Assembly: GCA_030604505.1 (NCBI GenBank)
Contig: JAUVVT010000180.1
Coordinates: forward strand, 1 to 5,302
Length of the DNA stretch: 5,302 nt
Direction: 5' to 3'
Source of the DNA: a bacterium
GTDB lineage: Bacteria; SM23-31; JAUVVT01
Part shown: positions 1 to 5,302 of the stretch, in pieces
Position numbering within the stretch: the stretch's first letter is position 1
How the letters are laid out: each line of letters begins with the position of its first letter
Translations under genes and position numbers: made by a program
The notes under the pieces: model-generated
What the model saw: the letters and a program-made list of their open reading frames with translations, nothing else
The model's database searches: none
What the model was told of the DNA's origin: nothing

Positions 1-7
1 CACCTCC
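1..7 (-). promoter_or_regulatory. Strong Shine-Dalgarno-like GGAGGTG at the window edge
   Basis: The minus strand ends with AATGGAGGTG. GGAGGTG matches the 16S anti-Shine-Dalgarno sequence over 7 bases and would serve a gene starting just outside the window on the same strand. The start codon is not visible, so this is only a hint that minus-strand genes continue to the left. Confidence 0.25.
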
Positions 8-10
8 ATT

Positions 11-121
11 TGTCATTCCCGTGAAAACGGGAATCCATAACTTCAATAATCACAATAAGTTTAAAAAATACTGGATTCCTGCTGGAGTTTATCCCGTACT
101 TGATACGGGGTAGGAATGACA
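11..121. repeat. Palindromic MITE-like intergenic repeat (TGTCATTCC ... GGAATGACA)
   Basis: Perfect 9-base inverted ends TGTCATTCC (11-19) and GGAATGACA (113-121) enclose nested structure. There is a left hairpin, ATTCCCGT (15-22) with ACGGGAAT (27-34) around a GAAA loop. There is a right hairpin, CCCGTA (93-98) with TACGGG (104-109). A long-range pair joins GGAATCCA (30-37) and TGGATTCC (72-79). No coding frame is present. The GTCATTCCCG...GGAATCCA / CTGGATTCC...GGAATGAC design is, from memory, a widespread dispersed repeat in diverse bacterial genomes, usually between genes. It lies about 170 bases beyond the stop of the 222-residue gene and could fold in its mRNA tail, but no U-run follows either hairpin. 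Confidence 0.75.
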
Positions 122-228
122 TGTCCAATATTTTAATTATTTAAGTTCAAATCAATTATAAAAGAATGTATAAATAAAACATTATATTTCAATATGATAT
201 AAAATCTAAATTTAAAATTAATCGGACA
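122..228. repeat. Possible AT-rich inverted-repeat element (TGTCCAAT ... ATCGGACA)
   Basis: TGTCCAAT at 122-129 is matched in inverse orientation by ATCGGACA at 221-228 (7 of 8 positions). The similarity continues inwards as AT-rich sequence (ATTTTAA at 130-136 against TTAAAAT at 212-218). The interior is AT-rich with stops in all frames, so no protein is encoded. Size and form would suit a small non-autonomous element or a relic insertion-sequence end. The low complexity means chance matching is quite possible, and no target duplication is evident. Confidence 0.25.
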
Positions 229-287
229 CTACTGACTAATTTTAATGATTATTTATAAAATATTCAAGTAAATTATAAGATAAATCC

Positions 288-956
288 TCAATCAAACATA
301 TTAGAGATATTCCTCTTTGAGAGATTTATTGAGATATTCTTATCCACTTCAACTTCCACAAACCATACATTGGAACCTATAAAATTTCCCTCAATAGCAT
401 ATAAAAAATAATTGCCTTTCAGAATATTATCAAATCTGTATCTCCCCCTATCATTTGTTTTCGTTAAAACCATAAAATTATCATCGAGCAGTTTCCCAAA
501 TAAATTATTATATTCCTGCCTCTTTGAGGCAAAGTCTTCAAGCATATTAATGTATTTTCTATATGTTTCGTCTCTGTCTTTTTTCTTTATTTCGTATTTC
601 TTTTTTAGTTCGCTATAAGTTCTACCTCTGGTATTGAACGCTTCCATCTTTTTTAGCATCAGAAAATCTCTGTCCGCCATCTCTGCTTTTTCATTCATTG
701 AAACTTTTAAAATTTTTATCTCTTCTTCAACTGGAGCAACATTGTTTCTATAGTCTTCTCTTATATCCTCCAGTTCATATTTTATCGCACCTTTGATAAG
801 ATAGATTGTCATATCCTTTACCGGTCTGACTTTATCTCCGTCAATCTCAATATATACAACGCCTTTTATTGATGTGGTTTTTTGAAAATATTTGAAAACA
901 TTAACGCATAAAAAAGCAAAAACAACAACAATCAAAATTATGATAATTTTTCTCAT
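288..956 (-). CDS. Membrane-anchored protein: split carboxypeptidase-regulatory-like (transthyretin-type) domain with helical insertion, 222 aa
   Basis: I do not recognise a named family. Residues 3-20 are a strongly hydrophobic Ile/Val/Phe segment after Arg-Lys. It is a single transmembrane anchor or an uncleaved signal; Cys17 is not in a lipobox context. Residues 30-54 (IKGVVYIEIDG then MTIYLIKG) look like the first strands of a carboxypeptidase-regulatory or Cna-B-like beta-sandwich. Residues about 57-158 are almost entirely charged helix, rich in Lys, Glu, Asp and Arg, with a break near NTRGRTY (108-114), as in a two-helix coiled-coil hairpin. Residues 163-213 return to strands with TKTNDRGRYRFDNILKGNY, the usual TxTDxxGxYxFxxLxxGxY signature of that domain. 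The helix is thus inserted within the sandwich. The bulk probably lies in the periplasm. It is last in the apparent operon, directly after the lipoprotein gene, which suggests a shared envelope role. Function is unknown. Confidence 0.8.
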   Translation of the reverse strand: MRKIIIILIVVVFAFLCVNVFKYFQKTTSIKGVVYIEIDGDKVRPVKDMTIYLIKGAIKYELEDIREDYRNNVAPVEEEIKILKVSMNEKAEMADRDFLMLKKMEAFNTRGRTYSELKKKYEIKKKDRDETYRKYINMLEDFASKRQEYNNLFGKLLDDNFMVLTKTNDRGRYRFDNILKGNYFLYAIEGNFIGSNVWFVEVEVDKNISINLSKRNISNMFD

Positions 957-960
957 ATTG

Positions 961-966
961 CCTTTT
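961..966 (-). promoter_or_regulatory. Ribosome binding site AAAAGG of the 222-residue gene, in the 23-base intergenic gap
   Basis: On the minus strand AAAAGG ends 4 bases before the ATG at 956. That is a short spacing, but no other site is present. An in-frame TAA at 974-972 and the lack of any other ATG before residue 87 leave this as the only reasonable start. The gap has no room for a separate terminator and promoter, which supports co-transcription with the propeller gene. Confidence 0.5.
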
Positions 967-979
967 ATCTTTTAAATAA

Positions 980-2122
980 TTACTTATCCTCTGAAAATAC
1001 GAAGACTTCCTTCTTCTCTGATGATGCAATCAGATAATTTTTATAAATTATAGGAGAACTCCTAATCCTTCCCGATGTTTTGAACTCCCATTTTAATTCC
1101 CCGTTATTCAAATCCAGTCCGTAAAGATTATGATTTAAAGAACCAAAGTATACATTATCACCTGCAATTACCGGCGATGTATTAATCAAACCTCCACAAT
1201 CAAACTTCCATAATAGTTCACCATTCTCCTGATTCAAAGAATATAGGGATTTGTCATTACATCCGAATATTACAATATTCTCATTAACAGCAGCAGTAGA
1301 ATAAATTCTCGCGTTGGTTTTAAATTCCCACTTTATCATCCCCGTTTCTACATCAATTGCATAAAAAGTATTACCAATAGTACCGATAAAAATAGTTCCA
1401 TTATTTACGCTTGGTGAAGTAAAGATACTTCCTTCAACATCTTTTTCCCATATTTTTTTACCATCATCAATATCAAACGAAAATATTTTTTTACCGGTAG
1501 TTCCAATTATTACCGATTCTTCCCAAATCGCAGGAGAAGAATATACAGGTTCATCAACCTCCGCCTGCCAGATAATTTCACCATCTTCACTGTTCATGCA
1601 ATAGAGTTTTCCATCGAGAGTCGCAATAAATAATCTATCATTATATATCACGGGTGAAGATTCAATATGCCCGATTCTCTTTCTCCATAAATGTCTTCCT
1701 CTGGAAACATCATAACAAAAAAATGTAATTTTTTCCCTGCTTTTTGCATAGTATAACTTCTCATTATAAAAAACAGGTGCAGCAACTATTCCGTCATTTA
1801 CCTTTAGTTTGCCCCTCTTATTCATACTTAAAAGATTAAATGCCTCGATTTTACCGTCAAGAGATGCTGTATAAATGATTCCATTTGAACAAATTGGAGA
1901 TAAACCTATTGATGAGGAAGTGTTATATTTTTTTATTAATTTCAGCGGCGGTTTAAGAGATGTCGAAACACTATTGGAATTATGATAATCTCCACCATAC
2001 ATATTCCATCCCGGATATTCCTCCGGTTCGCTTCTTACTATTAAAGGACGGGAACAACCTTGTAAAAAAAGTAAAAGTAAAGTAAAAAAAAGATAAAATT
2101 TCTTAAACAAAATCCAGAACAT
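980..2122 (-). CDS. PQQ-type eight-bladed beta-propeller lipoprotein (BamB-like fold), 380 aa
   Basis: This is an exported, lipid-anchored propeller with no visible catalytic site, so a protein-binding or scaffold role is likely. From the ATG at 2122, residues 1-22 form a lipoprotein signal (FKKFYLFF then a Leu-rich core) ending in LQGC. Cys23 is the probable lipidated residue. Gln at -2 is unusual for a lipobox but tolerable. Eight blades follow, with phases near residues 74, 112, 153, 193, 233, 273, 313 and 353. Each has a (I/V)xSSP-type strand, an (I/V)(Y/F)(I/F)G(T/S) strand, a LYxLD-like strand, and GE(I/L)xW at the turn. The last blade lacks the closing Trp strand, which the segment before blade 1 could supply. 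The fold and size resemble BamB (8 blades), but generic PQQ-like lipoproteins look the same. An in-frame TTG at 2158 would add 12 residues. It lacks a ribosome site and is less likely. The gene ends 23 bases before the next ATG, so the two probably share a transcript. Confidence 0.88.
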   Translation of the reverse strand: MFWILFKKFYLFFTLLLLFLQGCSRPLIVRSEPEEYPGWNMYGGDYHNSNSVSTSLKPPLKLIKKYNTSSSIGLSPICSNGIIYTASLDGKIEAFNLLSMNKRGKLKVNDGIVAAPVFYNEKLYYAKSREKITFFCYDVSRGRHLWRKRIGHIESSPVIYNDRLFIATLDGKLYCMNSEDGEIIWQAEVDEPVYSSPAIWEESVIIGTTGKKIFSFDIDDGKKIWEKDVEGSIFTSPSVNNGTIFIGTIGNTFYAIDVETGMIKWEFKTNARIYSTAAVNENIVIFGCNDKSLYSLNQENGELLWKFDCGGLINTSPVIAGDNVYFGSLNHNLYGLDLNNGELKWEFKTSGRIRSSPIIYKNYLIASSEKKEVFVFSEDK

Positions 2123-2129
2123 CTCATAA

Positions 2130-2134
2130 CCTTT
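2130..2134 (-). promoter_or_regulatory. Ribosome binding site AAAGG fixing the start of the PQQ-propeller lipoprotein
   Basis: On the minus strand AAAGG lies 7 bases before the ATG at 2122-2120. This is good spacing, and it decides between that ATG and the TTG at 2158, which has no purine-rich site upstream. The ATG start also puts the signal peptide's hydrophobic core at the very N-terminus, as expected for a lipoprotein. Confidence 0.6.
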
Positions 2135-2227
2135 AAAATCTAAAACAATCCGCGGCAAAAAAGACTATACATAAATATTAATCCATCTGGGCGTCTCTGA
2201 GCCGGAAATATATAACAATATTTTTAT

Positions 2228-2288
2228 TATCTGTGTAATCAGTGCAATCCGTGGATTCCTGTAATCTTTTAATCAGTATAATCAGCAG
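2228..2288. repeat. Degenerate 8-9 bp tandem repeat (AATCnGTGn / nCACnGATT) abutting the stop codon
   Basis: Seven successive units read on the plus strand: TATCTGTGT, AATCAGTGC, AATCCGTGG, ATTCCTGT, AATCTTTT, AATCAGTAT and AATCAGCAG. They have a 9-base period, with two 8-base units. On the transcribed strand the unit reads roughly CACnGATTA. The block ends exactly where the TAA of the 961-residue gene begins. The centre, AATCCGTGGATT (2246-2257), is nearly palindromic. Similar GATTACA-like runs are, from memory, common between genes in many bacterial genomes. Their function is not established. The adjoining stretch 2160-2227 is AT-rich, with an isolated GGCGTCTCTGAGCC-like segment near 2190-2205 and no gene. 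Confidence 0.65.
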
Positions 2289-5174
2289 TTAAAAATCATA
2301 GCCAAAAAAGAATTGAGTAAAATAACCTTTTTGAAGTTTTTTAAAATTGTCCTCGATTCTTTTTCCCATATCAAATCTCAATACCAAAAATCCCATTCTT
2401 AACCTAATTCCTGTTCCCACACTACCTCGAAGTCCGTCAAAGTTATCTCTCCACGCGTTGCCCGCATCAAAAAATAATGCCCCTCTGAAGGCATTGAACC
2501 TGAGCCCTCCAAAAGGAAATTTAATGAAAAGATAATCGATTAAAGGATATCTTAATTCGGCACTGAAAAGTCCCAATCTGTTTCCCCACAAGCTGAAACG
2601 TCTGTATCCTCTCAAGTCCCAGCTTCCGCCCATATAATACCTTTGAGTCTCTCTGCCATAATTCATTAAAAGCATCGTTCGAACAGCCAATGCTGTTCTG
2701 TAACTTAGTCTGAAGTACCTTCTATAGTCCCAATTTGCACTCCAATACCCTACATTTGAATATATTACATCCGAAGTGTACCCAATTGTAGCAGAGTACC
2801 GCTCACCGTCGAGCGGGCCCGTTGGTCCCCATAATGAATTATCCTTAACAAATGAAAAAAAGTTGGATATTAAAAAAGCTTTCCGCCGCCTATATAATTC
2901 ATAATTTATTCTGTCAGAACTTGCAAGGGTAACACCTGTTTCGATTCGCTTAAACTGAGAAAGAGGATACCGCACGGTAAAGAAACCACCGTAAATTTCC
3001 TCCTCATAATAATTCAAAAACCTTGAATAAAAACGATAGTCAAAGTGGTATAAACCATTTTGAAAGTTTGTACGCTTTGCAAGGGAAAGCCTGGTAAGAG
3101 CGAAGTTGAAACTAGTAAAGAAATCCTCACTGGTCTGGGCATTATTATAGAGCAGGACATTATAATGGTCATTCCCGAGCATATCGGAAATAGCAAATGC
3201 TGTCCCACCCATAGTTCCAAAGAGTGGATCCTGTGAAATCTGGCTCTGTGCAATATCGAGAGTATAATTCTTCTTATATGTTCTGGTATTTTTGCTGGTG
3301 CCGGGTATCTTTTCAGGAATCCATCCAACATGTTCTATCTCTTGAGAAGGATGCTTATTTTCATCTGTCATAAACTCTCTGAAATCTTTTATCATTTGAA
3401 TCTGAAACCCAAAGTTCTCAAAAGAGGTGAAGAGTAAACCCTCATTATTAAGCCACGACGGGTCAAATGTGGCTGTAATCATATTTGTAATCCTGTTCAA
3501 ACTAAGCTCGGGCAAAATAATATTCGACCTGTCCGAATTAAAACTATTGTTTGATTTTTCAAAAGAAGTCTTAAATAATCCGTTTCCTGACAGTTTATCT
3601 TTGAAATCTGTTTTTAATAACCAGATATTAGTCGATTCTTCGCGGTCGGATGTAAATGCAATATATTTATTATTCGGCGACCACGATGGAGAATAATCAT
3701 TATGCTTACCATAAGTGAGATAATAAATATTACTGTCATTCAAATCATACAAAAATAAATTATAATATCCCTCATCCCCGAAGACATTACGGTCGGAGCT
3801 GAATACGATATATCTTCCGTCATTTGACCAGGAAGGGTCTTTGTCATCATAAAAATCATTGGTTAACTTTTCTAACTTTCGCGTTTTAATATCAATAATA
3901 TACATGTCTCTATTGCCTGCTTCACTCAATCCCGTAAATACTATTTTATCATTATCCGGTGACCAGCAGGGAGAAGCAAGTAATACGAGATTCTTAAATT
4001 GAAAGCTGTCTAATATACTTCCACCTTCAACATCATACAAGTATAACAAATCATTTTCTCCGCTTTTCGTAACAAATGTCAGGATTCCATCATCTGTAAT
4101 ATCAATCTTACTCTGAAAAATGCGAAATGATTCAAACTGAGGGGTTCTTTCTCCCTTTATAATAATCTGCGGCTTTTCCTCTTCATCGCTCAGATTCAGG
4201 TCTTTTATATATATATTCGTATAACCTGTTCTGTTTGATATAAATAGAATCTTTTCTTTATCACCCGATTTATAATAGATTGGCTTGCTGTTATTGCCGA
4301 GGTCGGTTATATTCTCCGCAATCATACTCGGAATTTCTTCATCTTCAATAATAGGATAATATTTCTTCTTAAGATAATAAATCCATTCATCGTCTAACTC
4401 ACTAAGAGATTTTCCTCCGAAAGTCAATTTGAATACGCTGGCAAATCTTTTGGCTCTCCAAAAATTCTCCATTAAAAGAAGTATCTTATCTTCGCCATAT
4501 TTATCCGAAAGAAACCTTATAAAATTTTCTGCTTCTTTATACATAAGATAGCTGCCCGAAATAACATATATCTCAGATATGGGTACCAGATAACCGTTTA
4601 AAACAGCATCACGGATTACCATTTCAGACTGCATATCCCACTCACCCGACCAGCTTTCCGCAAGTCCCTCGGTAAACCAGAGAGGAACACCCGAAGTATT
4701 ATATTTCTTGTGAGCCCGGTTTATGCTATTTAATTTACTATGCATAAATACATGCACGAGTTCATGATTAATAACTCTCTTGAATCTGCTCATCGAACCC
4801 TGAAATGGAATAACCACTCGGCCCTTCATATATTCCATAAATCCCTGAACACCCGCAGGCAAAAATATCGGAATTACATTAGTCTGTTGAAAATGATAAT
4901 GTGTACTATAAAATATAAGCGGTATCTTTTTGTCAATTGTGTGATTAAACCGATTCTCGAATTTTGAAAATGCTTCTTCTGCATAATATGCTCCCCTCTC
5001 TGCAAGCTCCTTCATCTCCGGATAGAAGTATATATTGAAATGTCCGGTATCAAGCACTTCCCAGCCAAATTTGGTATACTGAACCTTATTCCTTCCAAAG
5101 TAATCATATAACTGGGCAAAATCCTTCTCTGAGAAAAATAATACCAAAAGTAAAAATATTAAATATCTTTTCAT
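2289..5174 (-). CDS. Exported zinc-metallopeptidase / PD40 propeller / Omp85 (BamA-like) barrel fusion protein, 961 aa
   Basis: This looks like an outer-membrane protein made of three modules. Residues 1-20 are a Sec signal peptide with a Lys-Arg start and a Leu/Phe core, probably cut near FAQ. Residues about 40-275 match a peptidase-MA-type gluzincin: HELVH at 137-141 supplies two zinc ligands and the catalytic Glu138, and WFTEGLAES (166-174) supplies the probable third ligand, Glu169. Residues about 295-590 hold TolB/PD40 blades, with SPxWSPDNDKIVFTG-like motifs near 401, 446, 495 and 571. From about 634 to 961 runs a beta-barrel with Omp85 signatures: GGSWDLRGY at 849-857, matching the VRGY loop with Arg855; NRLGLFSAELRYP at 865-877; a DAGNAW stretch; and a terminal Phe. 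I see no POTRA repeats. The ATG at 5174-5172 follows an in-frame TAA 27 bases upstream, with only a weak purine-rich AAGAGA as ribosome site. Substrate and biological role are unknown. No frameshift or missing catalytic residue is seen. Confidence 0.9.
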   Translation of the reverse strand: MKRYLIFLLLVLFFSEKDFAQLYDYFGRNKVQYTKFGWEVLDTGHFNIYFYPEMKELAERGAYYAEEAFSKFENRFNHTIDKKIPLIFYSTHYHFQQTNVIPIFLPAGVQGFMEYMKGRVVIPFQGSMSRFKRVINHELVHVFMHSKLNSINRAHKKYNTSGVPLWFTEGLAESWSGEWDMQSEMVIRDAVLNGYLVPISEIYVISGSYLMYKEAENFIRFLSDKYGEDKILLLMENFWRAKRFASVFKLTFGGKSLSELDDEWIYYLKKKYYPIIEDEEIPSMIAENITDLGNNSKPIYYKSGDKEKILFISNRTGYTNIYIKDLNLSDEEEKPQIIIKGERTPQFESFRIFQSKIDITDDGILTFVTKSGENDLLYLYDVEGGSILDSFQFKNLVLLASPCWSPDNDKIVFTGLSEAGNRDMYIIDIKTRKLEKLTNDFYDDKDPSWSNDGRYIVFSSDRNVFGDEGYYNLFLYDLNDSNIYYLTYGKHNDYSPSWSPNNKYIAFTSDREESTNIWLLKTDFKDKLSGNGLFKTSFEKSNNSFNSDRSNIILPELSLNRITNMITATFDPSWLNNEGLLFTSFENFGFQIQMIKDFREFMTDENKHPSQEIEHVGWIPEKIPGTSKNTRTYKKNYTLDIAQSQISQDPLFGTMGGTAFAISDMLGNDHYNVLLYNNAQTSEDFFTSFNFALTRLSLAKRTNFQNGLYHFDYRFYSRFLNYYEEEIYGGFFTVRYPLSQFKRIETGVTLASSDRINYELYRRRKAFLISNFFSFVKDNSLWGPTGPLDGERYSATIGYTSDVIYSNVGYWSANWDYRRYFRLSYRTALAVRTMLLMNYGRETQRYYMGGSWDLRGYRRFSLWGNRLGLFSAELRYPLIDYLFIKFPFGGLRFNAFRGALFFDAGNAWRDNFDGLRGSVGTGIRLRMGFLVLRFDMGKRIEDNFKKLQKGYFTQFFFGYDF

Positions 5175-5221
5175 TATAAAATCTCTTGAAACTATATTTT
5201 ACCTATCAAACTTTCTACAAG

Positions 5222-5248
5222 CCGACAGCTGATAGTATTAGCTGCCGG
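5222..5248 (-). terminator. Terminator-like hairpin between upstream frame and the 961-residue gene
   Basis: The arms CCGACAGCT (5222-5230) and AGCTGCCGG (5240-5248) form a 9-bp stem with one G-U or A-C position, depending on the strand transcribed. The loop is 9 bases (5231-5239). On the minus strand it begins one base after the TAA of the partial frame and about 47 bases before the next ATG, as expected for a transcript end. No clear U-run follows on the minus strand, and only a weak one (TTATT) on the plus strand. Efficient intrinsic termination is therefore doubtful. It could instead stabilise an mRNA 3' end or be a small repeat. Confidence 0.4.
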
Positions 5249-5302
5249 TTATTCGCATTTCCTGTTAAAATCTTCCAGTATACCGCTAAACAACTTGTTT
5301 GC
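5249..5302 (-). CDS. Possible 3' end of an upstream gene (partial, unidentified)
   Basis: Reading leftwards from the window edge, one minus-strand frame stays open for 17 codons and ends in TAA at 5251-5249. The peptide is ANKLFSGILEDFNRKCE. It has the mixed hydrophobic and charged pattern of a C-terminal helix. Directly after the stop is a strong hairpin (5248-5222), which is where a gene end would place one. A second frame is also open over this stretch (to TAG at about 5214), so the frame choice rests on the stop-hairpin arrangement and the more protein-like composition. The stretch is too short to name a family. It may not be coding. Confidence 0.35.
   Translation of the reverse strand, partial: ANKLFSGILEDFNRKCE

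Noticed and set aside
15..34. Intrinsic terminator for the 222-residue gene
   Set aside because: The 8-bp stem is strong, but no U-run follows on either strand. It is better explained as part of the palindromic repeat.
412..618. Plus-strand open frame opposite the 222-residue gene
   Set aside because: It is the antisense of the Lys/Glu-rich helical stretch, which produces a Ser/Phe/Leu-rich shadow with no recognisable domain.
288..956. Lipoprotein reading of the 222-residue protein through Cys17
   Set aside because: The residues before Cys17 (Ala-Phe-Leu) do not fit a lipobox, and the hydrophobic segment continues past the cysteine.
980..2122. Naming the propeller protein bamB, or a PQQ-dependent dehydrogenase
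   Set aside because: Many lipoproteins share this fold, so BamB identity cannot be shown from the fold alone. No dehydrogenase active-site or cofactor-binding signature is visible.
2123..2158. TTG-initiated N-terminal extension of the propeller lipoprotein (12 extra residues)
   Set aside because: There is no ribosome site before the TTG. The ATG at 2122 has AAAGG at 7-base spacing and gives a normal lipoprotein signal peptide.
2228..2288. CRISPR array
   Set aside because: Units are only 8-9 bases with no spacers between them. This is a degenerate direct tandem repeat.
2347..3696. Plus-strand and alternative minus-strand open frames within the barrel and propeller parts of the large gene
   Set aside because: They lie wholly inside a well-supported 961-residue frame, have no ribosome sites I can support, and have no domain signatures.
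4740..4967. Plus-strand open frame opposite the HExxH region
   Set aside because: It is antisense to the conserved peptidase domain, with low-complexity, His/Asn-rich, unconvincing protein sequence.
5175..5216. Promoter for the large gene (TATAGT with TTGTAG 18 bases upstream, or a Bacteroidota-type TAnnTTTG box)
   Set aside because: The -35 match is only 3 of 6, and the Bacteroidota -7 match needs an extra base. The sequence is AT-rich enough to give such matches by chance.

Overview
The window is AT-rich bacterial DNA. It carries three complete genes, all on the minus strand, and what may be the last codons of a fourth gene at the right edge. The products are exported: an outer-membrane beta-barrel protein ending in an aromatic residue, a lipoprotein, and a protein with an N-terminal membrane anchor. 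This points to a diderm bacterium. The fusion of a peptidase, a TolB-like propeller and an Omp85 barrel, together with the AT-rich composition, fits the Bacteroidota/Ignavibacteria/Cloacimonadota-like (FCB) assemblage best. That placement rests on remembered family distribution, not on a search.

Layout in the direction of transcription, from right to left. At 5302-5249 an open frame runs in from the edge to a TAA, followed at once by a GC-rich hairpin (5248-5222). At 5174-2289 lies a 961-residue protein: signal peptide, HExxH zinc peptidase domain, WD40/PD40 propeller, Omp85/BamA-type barrel. Its stop codon abuts a degenerate 8-9 bp tandem repeat (2288-2228) of the GATTACA-like kind, inside a 166-base gap. 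At 2122-980 is a 380-residue lipoprotein with an eight-bladed PQQ-type (BamB-like) propeller whose blades keep an exact 40-residue register. After 23 bases, at 956-288, comes a 222-residue membrane-anchored protein. In it a beta-sandwich of the carboxypeptidase-regulatory (transthyretin-like) kind appears to be split by about 100 residues of charged helix. Beyond that, 287-1 has no gene. It holds a compact palindromic repeat element (11-121), a possible second AT-rich inverted-repeat element abutting it (122-228), and a strong Shine-Dalgarno-like sequence at the very edge.

The two downstream genes almost certainly share a transcript. Co-transcription with the large gene is plausible but unproven. 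One reading is a cell-envelope module: an Omp85-barrel protein carrying its own peptidase and propeller, a BamB-like lipoprotein that could dock on a barrel protein, and an anchored coiled-coil protein that could scaffold or span the periplasm. The individual families are known. The module is a hypothesis. Everything on the plus strand inside these genes looks like antisense shadow.
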